Shown one piece after another: positions 1-12,100 of a DNA stretch of 64,000 bases. The stretch's first letter is position 1; the number at the start of each line of letters is the position of its first letter. The DNA lies in assembly GCF_040869045.1 (NCBI RefSeq), contig NC_090320.1, positions 252,464,978 through 252,528,977 of the forward strand, read 5' to 3'. A program made the position numbers and the translations under genes. The notes under the pieces were generated by a model. That model saw only the letters and a program-made list of their open reading frames with translations. It searched no databases and was not told the DNA's origin. Source of the DNA: Eurosta solidaginis. Its lineage: Eukaryota > Arthropoda > Insecta > Diptera > Tephritidae.

Positions 1-327
1 ATTTAAAATTTTGCAAGCTGTAATTTGGCAGTCGTTGAAGATATCATGATGAAATTTGGCAGGAACGTTACTCTTATTACTATATGTACGCTTAATAAAA
101 ATTAGCAAAATCGGAGAAGGACCACGCCCACTTTTAAAAAAAAATTTTTTTAAAAGTAAAGTTTTAACAAAAAATTTAATATCTTTACAGTATATAAGTA
201 AATTATGTCAAGATTCAACTCCAGTAATGATATGGTGCAACAAAATACAAAAATAAAAGAAAATTTAAAAATGGGCGTGGCTCCGCCCTTTTTCATTTAA
301 TTTGTCTAGGATAGTTTTAACGCCATA

Positions 328-683
328 AAATAATGTAAGGCGCGATAACCTCCGAAGAGATCTAAGGCCGAGCTTCTCTTCCAATTTGCGTCGTGCTCCT
401 CTTGATTTTTCCCTACAAATTGGCCGGACGGGACCTACATGTTTTATGCCGACTCCGAACGGTATCTGCAAGGCAGATGAGTTTTCCCTGAGAGCTTTTC
501 ATGGCAGAAATACAATCGGAGCGCTTGCCAGACACTGCCGAGGGGCGACCCCGCTTAGAAAAATTTTCTTCTAATTGAAAAATCTTATTTCTAAAATTTT
601 TGATGTTGCTTTGCCCGGGAGTTGAACCCAGGGCATACGGTGTGATAGGCGGAGCACGCTACCATCACACCACGGTGGCCGCC
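328..683 (-). mobile_element. tRNA-derived SINE (copy S1) with target-site duplication
   Basis: On the minus strand the head holds an A-box-like TGGTGTGATGGTAGCGTGCT and a B-box-like GGGTTCAACTCCCGGG, as expected for a Pol III promoter derived from a tRNA. A body with GCGGGGTCGCCCCTCGG and a 3' end GGTTATCGCGCCTTACATT follow. The body is flanked by the perfect 8-bp duplication ACGCCATA (320-327 and 684-691). The interrupted HINE-A sequence resumes exactly across it when compared with the empty site near 32090-32110. Further copies lie at 17781, 26020, 48444 and 53205, with a decayed one near 5100. Confidence 0.85.
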
Positions 684-1215
684 ACGCCATAAGTCGAACA
701 AAAATTAACCAATCCTTTTGAAATTTTGTAGGGACATAGATTTTGTGGCGTTAACTGTTTTCTGTGAAAATGGGCGAAATTTGTTTGATGCCACGCCCAG
801 TTTTTATACACAGTCGTCCGTCTGTCCTTCCGCATGGCCGTTAACACGATAACTTGAGCAAAAATCGATATATCTTTACTAACTAAACTCAGTTCACGTA
901 CTTATATGAACTCACTTTATCTTGGTATGAAAAATGAACGAAATCCGACTATGACCACGCCCACTTTTTCCATATCGAAAATTACGAAAAATGAAAAAAA
1001 TGCCATAATTCTATACCAAATACGAAAAAAGGGATGAAATATGGTAAGGTAATTGAATTCTTTTATTGACGCGAAATATAACTTTAGAAAAAACTTTATA
1101 AAATGATTGTGACACCTACCATATTAAATAGAAGAAAATGAAAAAGTTCTGCAGGGCGAAATAAAAAACCCTTAAAATCTTGGCAGGTATTACATATATA
1201 AATAAATTAGCGGTA

Positions 1216-2230
1216 TCCAACAGATGATGTTCTGGGTCACCTTGGTCCACATTTTGGTCGATATCTGGAAAACGCCTTCACATATAGAAAGGCCCACTCC
1301 CTCTTAAAATACTCATTAACTCCTTTCGTTTGATACCCATATTGCACAAACGAATTCTAGGGTCACCCCTGGTCCACCTTTATGGCGATATCTCGAAACG
1401 GCGTCCACCTATGGACTAAGGATTACTCCCTTTTAAAATACTCATTAACACCTTTCATTTGATACCCATATCATACAAACAAATTCTAAAGTCACCCCTG
1501 GTCCACCTTTATGGCGATATCTCGAAAAGGCGAACACCTATAAAACGAAGGCCCACTCCCTTTTAAAAATACTCATTAACACCTTTCATTTGATACCCAT
1601 ATCGTACAAACAAAGTCTAGAGTCACCCCTGGTCCACCTTTATTGCGATACCTCGAAAATGCGTCCACCTATAGAACTAGGGCCCACTCCCTCTTAAAAT
1701 ACTCATTAACTCCTTTCGTTTGATACCCATATTGCACAAACGAATTCTAGAGTCACCCCTGGCCCACCTTTATGGCGATATCTCGAAACGGCGTCCACCT
1801 ATAGAACTAAGGCCCACTCCCTTTTAAAATACTCATTAACACCTTTCGTTTGATGCCCATATTGTGCAAACAAATTCTATGGAACTAAGGATTACTCCCT
1901 TTTCAAATACTCATTAACACCTTTCATTTGATACCCATATCGTACAAACGCATTCTAGAGTCACCCCTGGTCCATCTTTACGGCGATATCTCGAAAAGGC
2001 GTCCATCTATAGTACTTAGGTCCACGCCCTTTTAAAATACTCATTAATACCTTTCATTTGATACCCATATCGTACAAACGTATTCTAGAATCAACCCTGA
2101 TCCACCTTTATGGCTATATCCCTAAATGGCGTCCACCTATAGAACTATGGCCCACTTCCTCATAAAATACACTTTAATGCCATTCATTTGATACACATGT
2201 CATATAAACACATTCCAGGATTTCCCTCGG
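1216..2230 (-). repeat. about 128-bp tandem array inside HINE-A
   Basis: About eight diverged units repeat the phrases ACTCATTAACACCTTTCATT, TGATACCCATATCGTACAAA and GGTCCACCTTTATGGCGATA with a period near 128-130 bp. The same array, in the opposite orientation, occurs in the HINE-A copies at 24170-24790 and 30930-31500, so it is part of the element and not a free satellite. Confidence 0.75.
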
Positions 2231-2332
2231 TTCATTTTCCTACATGGTTATTTTCCGTTATGTTGTCACCATAGCTCTCAACTGAGTATGTAATGTTCGG
2301 TTGCACCCGAACTTAACCTTCCTTACTTGTTA

Positions 2333-2736
2333 TCACATTAATTTTGGTTTGTTTAGGTAGCCCCTTGGTTTCCGATAGCGCTGATGCCAAACTGGTAAAA
2401 TAATCAATGACAATTTTGTGAGAGGGGTGATGAGTATTTAAGAGTCACGGGCTTTTACTTATCGAATTCATTTTAATATGACATTGATTTGGTTGCAAAG
2501 AAGCTGCTGTGAAGGGGTGATATACGGTCTTCGGCAAGTAAGTCAATTAACATACTGACCACTTAAAGTGGCCATAGTATCAAATGTCATAAGGTCAATT
2601 TATTTTATTACTTTTCTTAATTGAACCTTACGGACATTGCGGATAGACACTAGCAGTAATTTAAGATCAGAACAAGAGCAAAGATATCCTCACTTGCCCT
2701 GATTTTGATCCGATTTTGCATTGAAATTAAATCAAA
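2333..2736. other. no recognisable feature
   Basis: This roughly 400-bp AT-rich spacer separates two repeats. I see no open frame, RNA gene or repeat in it. Confidence 0.4.
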
Positions 2737-3717
2737 ACAAGTAAGGACGGGACTGTCTTCGACTGTGCCGAAGACTTCATACCTTTCATGAATGGGGCTG
2801 AACAATATTCTTATCCCGTTCGTAATCTCCAAATAATCGGATGTATAAGATAAGAAATATATAGTGAACAGATGTACATACCTAAACGATTTTTAAGATA
2901 AATATAAAATAAAAATTAGCAAAAACCCCTTATCTGAACGATCCGTTGTATGGGATATATATTATATATAGCTCCGATCGAAATGATTTTTACAGGAAAT
3001 CTTCCATGATATAGTAGAATAAATATCACCTAGTTTAACTTTTTTATATTGCAAATTAAGGGAGAAATTGCCAAAAATCTTTCTATTTGAACGATCGGTT
3101 GTATGGGATATATACTCTATATAGCTCCGATCAAAGCTTTTTTTTCAGAAAATCTTCTATGATATAGTAAAATATATATTACCGAGTTTCACGTTTATAC
3201 TTTCTAAATTAAGGGAGAAATGGCCAAAAATCTTTCTATCTGAACGATCGGTTGTATGGGATATAACTATATATAGCTCCGATCAAAGTAATTTTTTCAG
3301 TATATCTTCTATGATATATTAGAATATATATCACCGAGTTTCACGTATTTGCTTTCTAAATTGCGGCAGGAATGACCAAAACGGTCTTATCTGAATGATC
3401 GGTTGTATGGGAGATATATGTAATAGTGGTCCGATCCTACTGGATCCGACAAATGTCTAATATGATACAAAAATACATGCTTGTGCCGAATTTCATTGAG
3501 ATATCTCAAAATTTGAGGGACTAGTTTGCGTTCAAACAGACAGACGGACGGACAGACGGACGAACAGATAGACGGACAGACGGACGTGGCTAATCAACTA
3601 AGTTCGTCGCCCTGATCAATTCGGTATACTTAATGGTGTGTCTATCTTCTATATTTCTCAACGTTACAAACATCGGACCAAAGTTAATATACCATTCCAT
3701 GTTCATGAAAGGTATAA
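2737..3717 (+). mobile_element. HINE-B: second INE-1-like family, near-complete copy
   Basis: It starts ACAAGTAAGGACGGGACTG, followed by the hairpin CTTCGACTGTGCCGAAG and the subterminal repeat ATACCTTTCATGAA. The middle holds about four units of near 145 bp built around GATCGGTTGTATGGGATATA. A (GACG)n microsatellite lies near 3538-3590, and the element ends TTCATGAAAGGTATAA, the inverse of the 5' subterminal repeat. This is the same architecture as HINE-A with different sequence. Other copies are at 32938 (truncated), 34700-35984 (inverted) and 50171-50768 (short). It has no coding capacity. Confidence 0.65.
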
Positions 3718-3904
3718 TTATTCGAACATATCGCGTAATTTTGTATTCCAAATATTCATCAGTTTTTATTTAAAAAAAATTTTCTTCATTTTAAGAAATA
3801 CACGCTGGAACAGCATTGACCCGCATTTGTACCAAAATAAGACCGAAATAAAGAAAAAAAAAGCAGCGCAGGCAAAAAAAATTACACTATTTTTTATTAA
3901 AAAT

Positions 3905-4215
3905 TGGGTTTTCTTTTTGTAGCAATAAAAACACTCTCCCAATGTTTTGGGGACCGTTACCGATACTGATGGTTCTTTGACGCATATAGATCCTGTATGT
4001 TCCGGTAACAAGCACCATTAAAGTACCTACCTATCTCAGGAACAGTTTTGTTATTGGGCATCCCGCCTCACCGCCTACTTTCATGAGGAACTTGGCATCG
4101 CCAAAGCCTCGCCTGCTTTATATATGTATGATACATTCATATTTGTAACAGTATCCGCCTCGCGTAGCTGAGGATGACAAGTGGGTTTCCGAAGTTCTTA
4201 ATTGCGTTTATCAAC
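3905..4215 (-). mobile_element. probable LINE 3' UTR remnant
   Basis: The phrases GTAGCAATAAAAACACTCTC, GTTCCGGTAACAAGCACCAT and GATGACAAGTGGGTT match, in the same order, the sequence right of the (TTG)n tract at 42826-43000. Only that resemblance supports the call. The parent is probably a minus-strand LINE ending in a (CAA)n tail, but no coding sequence remains. Confidence 0.35.
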
Positions 4216-5095
4216 CCATCAACTATTTCTAAATTCCCTCTTAACTTGAGGTTGAATATGAATTTCTTAACTTGAAGGGGACCTCATTATACAAATTTTT
4301 GATCATTTTTCGAAGAAAGTTAAAATTAAAAACGTTTTTCTTTCTAAGCGTAATTATAATTTTCCTGTTGTTAAAATTTTATTTTTTTTATTTTGTGTTG
4401 TTAAAATTTTAAATTATGAAAGCACGAAGCCAAATATGACCACTTGAGAAAAAAAGAGCTTTCTTAGACCATTTTGGAAAAGGACGATATCGTTGGAATT
4501 TTAACCACTTGAACTTTGACGTTAAGATATATTATTGCATATGCTCACAACTTCAACTTGCCTTAATGCCGTTTGAACTGATCATAAGAAGAACTGAAGA
4601 CAGCTGCTGTACCCCTTATTCCTAGCTTAAAATATCTAGTTACATATGATCTGCCTACATATCTTGAAAATTAATAAAGGCAAACTTTATTATATTAGGT
4701 CCACCGACCTTTATAAACTAAGTAGAACGGTAATCGACTAAAAGTCCCAGAAGTGTAAAGAAGTGTTTTTCTACTGATGTATCCCCATGGCTTTTATAGA
4801 TGTGCTTAGCCCTCCCATCTCTTGTTTAGGAAAAACACTTGTTACTATTTAAGTACTTGCAATTACTTAATTAATTATCATATAATATTCTTGATAGTTA
4901 GCCAACTCCATGCAAAAAGAAGCTGTACAGAAACCTGCGTTAACAGTGAAATCAATGTTAGCCTAAAAACCCAGCAGAGAAAATTTCCTGCCAATAAGTG
5001 TTATTTTAGACAAATTGATTATAAAATCTTGGAGCAAGGAGGGGATTTAGATAGAATTTTGCTTTATATTTGGATTATGCAGTTTTTTAATTTCG
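4216..5095. other. no recognisable feature
   Basis: AT-rich sequence without a recognisable domain. The 116-codon open frame at 4822-5172 matches no family I know, and its right part lies over decayed SINE sequence, so I do not call a gene. Confidence 0.4.
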
Positions 5096-5303
5096 CCTAT
5101 GTATTGACTAGACCTACATTCTTATGCCGACTCAGAACGGTATCTGATATGGGAGATGATTTCATTTGTTGATAAGCTTTTCAAAGCAGAAAAATATGGA
5201 AAGCATAATCAGGCAACATCCGAAATTATTTTGATGTGACTTTAGCCATAACTTGAATTTTGGACATTCGGTATGGAAGGCCAACAAAGCACGCTGGCCA
5301 CCA
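5096..5303 (-). mobile_element. heavily decayed SINE copy
   Basis: TATGCCGACTCAGAACGGTA and later CATTCGGTATGGAAGG, CAAAGCACGCTGGCCACC line up in order with the minus-strand copy at 328-683, with many substitutions and deletions. It is the oldest-looking copy of the family in the window. Confidence 0.6.
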
Positions 5304-5307
5304 AGTA

Positions 5308-5500
5308 AAAGTAAAGTTCTCCTGTTTTTGTTTTATCGACCTATTGGTAAAGGATTCAAAATTAAATTCGAGCTCAGGGCCAGAACAACAATTTTTTTAT
5401 ATGATAATTATACTTTTTTTTAAATTTTTCTATAATTGAAATTATTATTTTTTTTTTTTTGGGATAGTAAAAAAATATGTACTTACTAATCCAAAAACAA
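5308..5500 (-). repeat. family R repeat, copy 1
   Basis: GAGCTCAGGGCCAGAACAAC and the following AT-rich stretch, up to the phrase near TTACTAATCCAAAAAC, match the reverse complement of 57240-57412. A third copy is at 7893-8150. The class is unknown; at 57128-57372 the family is bounded by a perfect inverted repeat. Confidence 0.55.
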
Positions 5501-5505
5501 CACTA

Positions 5506-7850
5506 AACAAATTATTGTTAAATATAATTAGAGATGATGGTGGGGTCTGGTCGATTAGTAGCGAGGAGTCTCTGAGACTTTACTGGACAATCATTTTCCC
5601 AATGTCCCAGTTGCACAGGGATCTTCGCTTGCGTGGTCGGCGGTTGCTAGTCATACAGAAATGCCTGCAATTCCACTACGGGAAAGATAAATATCCTGGG
5701 CTATAAATTCGTTTAAGCCCTATAAGTCACCCGGCCCGGATGGCATCATTCCTGCGCAACTTCAAAAGTCTTTAGGAATTTCCTGCCGCTGGTTGGCCAT
5801 CATCTAAATCTATCACTAAATGCCTCAGGCTTAACTATATCCCTAAGTCGTGGCACACGGTTGAGGTCTTCTTCATTCCGAAGGCAGGCAGGAGCTCTCA
5901 TGTATCACCTAACGATTTCAGGCGAATCAGTCTCTTGTCGTTTCTTCTTAAGACGTTTGAGCGGCTGATTCACCTGTACCTACGGGAAAGGATACCTGGG
6001 GGGTTACTGTCGGCTTCACAGCATGCGTACTGCAAGGGCAGATCGACGGAAACGGCTCTCCATTCGATTGTAAAGCAAATAGAGGGGTCCCTAGAACATA
6101 AAGAGTATGCTCTGCGTGCCTTTCTAGACATCAAGGGCGCTTTTAACAATGTCGTACCGGGGGCAATCGAAAGAGCTCTGGTGGGTTTAGGAGTCGAAGC
6201 GGCTCTGGTTGAATTTATTAGCAAACTTCTATGCGGCAGAATTGTCGCAGCGGAGTGGGGAGGGGCCATAATTAGGAGGAAGGATTTGCAGGGGCACGCC
6301 ACAGGGAGGTGTCCTATCTCCTCTGCTCTGGGTTGTGGTAGTCAACGAGCTTCTTGTGGAGCTGTTGGTTGCCTATGCAGATGACCTCGCTATCCTAGTC
6401 AGAGGCAAATTTCTGGGCACCCTGCGCGATATTCTGCAGAGCTACCTGGATACTGTGGCTAGGTGGGCTGAGTCATTTGGATTGGTGGTCAACCCGGGAA
6501 AAACAGGGTTGGTTCTTTTTATAAGGAGATATAAGTTACCCGACTTTAGAACTCCTTCGATTGCAGGGGTACCATTGGTACTTATTGACAAGGTTAAATT
6601 TTTGGGAATTTTTCTGGACAAGAAGCTGTCCTGGAGGCCCAATGTGGAAGAAAGGCCAGGAAGGCCGCGGTTGCCTTGTACTGCTGCAGGGGTCTATCGG
6701 AAAGAGATGGGAGCTCTCGCCAGGAGTAGTACATTGGCTTTATGAGATGGTGGTCAAACCGATTCTGCTCAATGGGGTGCTGGTCTGGTGGAAAGCACTG
6801 GACACGGCGAGCACCTCCAAAATATTAGTGTCAGTGCAACAGACGGCGCTTATTGGTATCAGTGGCGCTCTGAGAAAAACACCTACCTTGGCACTGAATG
6901 CCATGCTGAATATACATCCAGCAGATATTGCGGGAAAAGCAGCCGCGGCCCGGTAGTTGGTCAGGCTTCGTGATATGGGTTATATGCTTTCTGATTTCGG
7001 ACACTCTAACCTTCTTACTAGTTTCGACTTTATCCCGGATAGGACGGACTATTGCTGTAGTGTATTCCAAGCGGAAGTTGCTGCGATTAAGGATGCGGTA
7101 GATGAAATGCTATCCAGCGCTACTACGGCTAGGGAATTTAACATGTACTCTGATAGCCAAGCGGCTATCAAGGCCTTCAGCTCAACTACAGTGCGATCGA
7201 GGGTGGTCTGGGAGTGCCTGACCTCACTTGCGATTGCATCGAATTATTTTAGAATTAAGATTATCTGTGTGCCCGAATCGGTACAACTGAACCAGATGAA
7301 GATGGCTGTAGGGATCTCGGGATTCCGCTAGCCACCTGTGGATTGCTCTTCCATAGCTGGGTCTCGGATCAGCTCAGCAAACGTTGGGAGGACACTACGT
7401 CTTGCAAGGTAGCAAGATCTTTCTGGGCGAAAGTGGATGGCAGGAGGTCTGCTGAATTGATTGGGTTCACTAAGGCTCACCTATCAATGGTCATTGGGGT
7501 TTTGACAAAGCACTGTCCCATGGGTATCCATGCGGTACGTCTCAATATATTGGAAACTCCATCCTGCTGCAGCTTAATGGAGGACGTTGAGGTGGAATCA
7601 CCAAATCACTTTATGCTTGATTGCCCAGCTTTTGCCAGAATTTGGCGACAGTATTTCGGTCGTGACTCACTTGGATCTCCCGAGGAGATTTCCAAGGTTG
7701 AGGTCGGGATCATTCGGAACTTTATCGTTGCTACCCAACGATTTTCTAAGTAGTTATATCTACGTCACTGTTAGTGTGGTATCACAACGGACCGTAATGT
7801 TGTCCAAGTGAGCTTCCCCTATTAGGGAAGCTACCACCCAACCTAACCTA
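5506..7850 (+). pseudogene. LOA-like LINE, ORF2 remnant (RT, RNase H, zinc knuckle)
   Basis: This is a 5'-truncated non-LTR retrotransposon whose ORF2 would encode reverse transcriptase and RNase H for target-primed insertion. Reading across several frameshifts: SPGPDGIIP near 5725 and KSWHTVEVFFIPKAG near 5850 (RT N-terminal blocks), STETALHS and AFLDIKGAFNNV at 6045-6150 (RT core), YADDLAILV near 6376 (catalytic YADD), LVVNPGKTGLVLF near 6485, an RNase H region with FQAEVAAIKDAV and YSDSQAAIKAF at 7060-7180, and a CxxC...H...C knuckle ending HFMLDCPAFARIW near 7600-7655. It ends about 7850 with AACCTAACCTAAC. The STETALH/FLDIxGAFNNV wording favours the LOA clade within the I group; R1 is the alternative. 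Several frame changes make it non-functional. Confidence 0.8.
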
Positions 7851-7892
7851 ACATAGTTAGAAAAGAGGAATAGAAGTAGCAATTTATCAGTC

Positions 7893-8150
7893 AAACAAAC
7901 CACGCAGTATAGCTAATTGGTTAGTGCAGCATGCCTAAAACGTACTGATGATGAAGGCTTAGCACCCCTCGAAATTGATATATCTGCAAAGCTATGGCAG
8001 GGTGTCTGAAAAATTTTCCACTTACTATTCCAAAAACAAAATACAATTTTTCAATTATAGAATAATTAAAAAAAAAATATTATCATTAAAAAAAATATTG
8101 TTCTGGCCTTCAGCTCGAATCGAACAAGGTTCTCCCTCAACAAACAGCAA
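7893..8150 (+). repeat. family R repeat, copy 2, with tRNA-like head
   Basis: GTACTGATGATGAAGGCTTA, then GCTATGGCAG, then CTATTCCAAAAACAAAATAC and TTGTTCTGGCCTTCAGCTCG match 57165-57356 in order. Upstream, TAGCTAATTGGTTAGTGCAG resembles a Pol III A box, suggesting a tRNA-derived origin for this version. A clear B box was not found, so the SINE reading is weak. Confidence 0.45.
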
Positions 8151-8277
8151 TCACACCCTACAGGTCACCCATCATATCTCCAATGAAACATGGCTCACCA
8201 TAAATGTAGAAATAACATGAGATGGCTATTGAAATATTCCAGAGAAAATTTCTTTTGGATACAATTGGTTGTTGACA

Positions 8278-9570
8278 TGCTGTTGTTGTTGTTGTTGTTG
8301 TTGTAGCACTGTTTCGTCCCACCTAATAGCTGCGACCGATTACAAATTGGCATCAATATCCTCTAACGGGAGTCCAAGGAAACCTGCTGTTTCGACAGGG
8401 GTGGACCATAATGAAAGGGGTGATAGAGGCGTTGGTTCCACATTACAATTAAAGAGATGGTTGGTATCATGTGGGGACACATTGCAAGCGTGGCAAACAT
8501 TTTGTATGTCGGGGTTGATTCTGGATACGTAAGAGTTTAACCTATTACAGTATCCAGAACGAAGTTGAGCCAGAGTTACTCGCGTTTCCCTTGGGAGTAT
8601 GCGTTCCTCTTCCGCAAGTTTTGGGTACTGCTCCCTGAGTACTGGATTCACCGGGCAATTCCCGGCATAAAGGTCCGACGCCTGTTTGTGGAGTTCACCA
8701 AGGACCTGCTTTTGTATTTTTGCTTCATACGGCTGAGTTCTAAGGTGCCGTGTTTCCTCAAAATGCTTTCGGAGATGACTCCTTAAGTCCCTAGGCGGTG
8801 TTGGCTCATCAATCATATGTCTGTTGGGATGGCCAGGTTTCTGGGTATTCAACAGGAACTGTTTGGTTAGCATCTCATTTCTCTCCCTGATGGGGAGTAT
8901 TCTCGCCTCATTATGTAGATGGTGTTCTGGGGACATAAGAAGAAAACCCGCGGCGGTTCTGAGCGCAGTATTTTGGCAGGCCTGCAGCTTCTTCCAGCGG
9001 TTAGTTTTTAGGCTTGGCGATCATATAATGGACGCGTAGCAGGCAAACGGCTAGGCAATTGCTTTGTATGTGGTAATGCGCAATTTTTGTCTTTTCCCCA
9101 AGTACTGCCAGCAAGGGATTTAAGTATTTTATTACGGCTATGGATTTTCGGAACAATTGCGGCTGCATGCTCACCAAAATGTAGATCCTGATCAAACGTC
9201 ACACTCAAGATTTTGGGGTGTAGGACAGTCGCTAGCGTAGTGCCATCGACGTGGCTGTTCAAAATAGTCAACATTTGGGACGTCCAAGTAAAAAATAAGG
9301 TCGCGAGGCGAAAAAACTGGAGAGATCAGGGAGGTAGCCGTCTATTCTGTTACAAAGCTCATCGATCTGTGGGCCCGGGCCTGTTGCCATTATTGTGCAG
9401 TCATCGGCGTAAGAAACGATAGTAACTCCTTCCGGTGGAAAAGGTAGTTTTGATATGTAAAAATTAAACAAAGGTGGGGATAGGACACCACCCTTTGAAG
9501 GACAACTTCATTATTGAATTGCACCGATGCTTGCCGATCACCAAGATAATTTGCGGTCACTTTTTAATTT
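8278..9570 (-). pseudogene. Jockey-like LINE, RT and C-terminal remnant
   Basis: On the minus strand, from about 9570: RT block TANYLGDRQASVQF, a frameshift, then LFNFYISKLPFPPEGV and SYADDCTIMATGPG (catalytic YADD near 9410). Next come a thumb region with KILSVTFDQDLHFGEHA near 9190, a run of about 198 codons (8340-8936) with LRSGYCNRLNSYVSRI and a CxxC...HxxxxC knuckle (VCHACNVSPHDTNHLFNC), and WSTPVETAGFLGLP near the C terminus. The 3' end abuts (TTG)n at 8280-8305, i.e. a (CAA)n tail. These motifs are characteristic of the Jockey clade. The last ORF segment is intact but upstream frames are broken and the 5' part is missing. Confidence 0.8.
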
Positions 9571-10990
9571 ATTAACAAGCAAAACGAGTCGCATACATGC
9601 ACTTGTTTGTCAGGAGGAGCAACTGGAGGTGGAGTTTGCAGAAAAGGATGGAAAAATAACTTATCTCGCTTGATGCACTCTTAGGGAGACATACTGCAGT
9701 ACACTTCTAATAATGCGTACAACAATCTTTAAAGTCTCTTAAAATGCCGTTTGCTGATAGGAAGGTCGATGGGTTTTATGCAATCTTATCACCTCCATGA
9801 TCGCAAAATCTTAATACTAATACAATTTATGTTGCTTGCCTCGTTCTTCATTCATTTTGAAGCACTATTTTGCACGATTAACGCTTTACCAGTAAAAACT
9901 GGAAGTGGAATTAGATGAGATATGATTTGCTTTCCGTTGATGTTCCCAATTTGCTTATGTTTTTGCTAAGGGAAAATGAATGCTGTTATTTATTCAAACC
10001 GAGAACTCTCAAAGCTTAAAGGCACCCAAAATTTATGTCCCCAACTGACTTACGCTTCACCAGTGCTCCGTAGATAAAGATTGATGAAAAACGTCTTTTG
10101 TTCATTCATGCTTTGAGCTCTTCAGATCCCATTTTTTATCTCCGTTATTTTACAAGCATACAAGGTCTCTTCGGTAAACAAGTACAAGATATGGAGAAAA
10201 TGAAGAAAACAACCCGTATTCTCACCCCTGGCGTAAATGTTTTCGAAGAATGCAGATGACATAAGTACAGAAGCTTAAGGAGTATTTTAAAAAATTCGCC
10301 ATACAACTAATATTCCTTAACGAACTAAGGATTGATGCCACAAGCCTTTGCTATATATAATATAAGGCTTATATAAAGTAAAAAAAATGATTTCTGGGCA
10401 TTTGTTAGTCTGTAGTTGTACATCATATATATGTTTAGAAGTTATACCGTTACTCAACTTAGCCCAGCAAAATTCATTTTTCAAGTATGCAGTATATTGC
10501 CATTCTACTATTACTACCCACATACATATCTATGTGTGCTGTCTATAACAGCTCTCAACTGCGTCGTTATGACAACAATAACTATAAAATTGTGCAATAC
10601 TACACTCACCAAGTTTTGGTGAAATGAAATTCTTCAAAATTGTTTTTTCTTTCTTCTTATTATCACTGTGAAGGGACTCTATGCAAAATAAGTGCTGTGT
10701 GATATCACTAAAGTTTGCCTTTTGTGTATGATAATTTTGTTTTCGAATCCCCTCTGCATATCCTAAAGTCTTAACTTAGGGGCTCATTATGGTTTAAAGC
10801 TTTGTGTTGCAGTCAATCGCGTTCCGTAGAGACTTTTTCTTAACCTATTGTGCCTGCAAGCTAATTTTTGTTGCTTAGTTTTTATTTAAGACCAAAGTTG
10901 GTGCATAACATTTAACATGCATGGATTGAACTGATGGACTAAATGTGAATTGCCCCACTGGAATTGCTGTTGGAAGAAGAAAAGATAATT
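9571..10990. other. no recognisable feature
   Basis: AT-rich sequence with only short open frames on both strands, none with a motif I recognise. I saw no tandem repeats. Confidence 0.4.
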
Positions 10991-10999
10991 TTGTGCTTA

Positions 11000-12100
11000 G
11001 CAGATGGAATAGGCGGAGAATTATGTAAGTTTTGGAAATTCACTATTTTCGAAAAACTGAGAAGTATTGGTTTGAGAAAACAAGCTAGTGGCCAGAAGAC
11101 CACAGTCTACACTGACAGACATGTTTAGTATGCCCGCGCCTGCTCTCGCCTGCTTTCGCCTAAATATAAGCCTCATAGTTGCCAGGGATATCATACTTAG
11201 TTGCCAATGCAACTGAGATCAAGCATTCTCTTACAGGTCGCGAAAACACGTTATCATAGCGCAGGGTTTTAATAATCACCTTATTATCTCAGTAGATATT
11301 AAAGTAAGCAAAGAATAGCATCCTATCCTCAAATTTGAAGCAGGCCGTTCATTTGCACAACCGAAACAAGGGAGAATGAACAACCTTCGGTGGCATACCC
11401 CTTTCACCTTTCGCTGCTGATTAATGACTGGTTCGATTCGACTCCCAGTGTTGACGAATTGATCTTGGCAGGACATTGTTCAAGGCTTGTTCTATATTAA
11501 GAAAGGCAGCCAGCACAAGTTCCTTTTTTTCTTGAGAGGCCTCGCTGTCATATTGAACACAGAATGTAGAGACTTTTCGGTTTTCGGTTAAAATTATAGA
11601 ATAGTAGTTACCAAATTGAAAGACTTGGTAAAATAGCCCACCAATAAATAGTTGGCGTGGATGGTAGCCATACAAGTAAGCTTTCTCAAAGGATATGGAT
11701 GGCATTCTTCTACGGCTAGCAATTGATGGCAGCGAAGAAATTTCCTGTGCAACTGGGAAGCTTTGAAAATGATTTTCCATTAGAAGTTCTGAGGGTTCCC
11801 CACCGCTCATTGCTTAGCTACCATTTATATCACTGAGACACCACAAAGGAGCAGGATCTGTCAAGAGGTTCTTTCTGAGCCTCGCTGTCTCGTTAAACCA
11901 TTCCACGTTTTTGCTGAAGCTTTCCAAGCAGTCCCGTTTGACTCCTCTCATATCATTTTTTAAAACACCCAATGCCACCTTGTTGGCTCCCAGTCCAATA
12001 GTAGTTGACTTTTGATCTCAATAAAGAACCGCGTATTAAAAGCTCTAAAGTCATTTAGCATCTTTGTTCACCATCGAGGTTTATTCGTAACCATATGATT
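11000..12100 (-). pseudogene. decayed LOA-like LINE fragment
   Basis: From about 12095 on the minus strand: NKPRW-stop-TKMLNDFRAFN (remnant of the endonuclease-RT linker with its PWW-type motif), then TARLRKNLLTDPAPLW near 11900, an open run with EASQEKKELVLAAF and LNIEQALNNVLPRSI at 11460-11560 (the RT FLDIxGAFNNV block with D changed to N), and degenerate RT sequence beyond. Possible RNase H remains sit at 11020-11200 but are very weak. No YADD survives. It is homologous to the LINE at 5506-7850 but older. Confidence 0.6.

Larger units (their letters stand above)
1..2332 (-). mobile_element. HINE-A: INE-1/DINE-1-like non-autonomous element, cut by window edge
   Basis: Read on the minus strand the element begins at 2332 with AACAAGTAAGGAAGG, then a short hairpin (TTCGGGTGCAACCGAA), then the subterminal repeat ATACTCAGTTGAG, a block of about 128-bp tandem units, and GTGGGCGTGG-rich spacer. 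Complete relatives at 30791-32886 and 24006-26876 show that it should end with CTCAACTGAGTATAAAAA, which lies left of the window. A hairpin, subterminal inverted repeats, an internal tandem array and a (GTCC)n core together resemble the INE-1/DINE-1 (Helentron-derived) repeats of flies; that class assignment is inference. It encodes no protein. A SINE is nested at 328-683. Confidence 0.6.

Noticed and set aside
1216..2230. free satellite DNA or CRISPR-like array
   Set aside because: The 128-bp units are diverged, lie inside a defined element and recur in other copies in the same position. There are no repeat-spacer units.
3638..4011. overlapping ORFs of 81 and 94 codons
   Set aside because: Lysine- and phenylalanine-rich low-complexity translations on both strands of an A/T-rich spacer, extending into repeat sequence.
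5970..6302. 110-codon minus-strand ORF
   Set aside because: It is the antisense shadow of the LINE reverse transcriptase, which has clear motifs on the plus strand.
7840..7856. telomeric (TTAGG)n array
   Set aside because: Only two units are present, at the end of a LINE; this is not an array.
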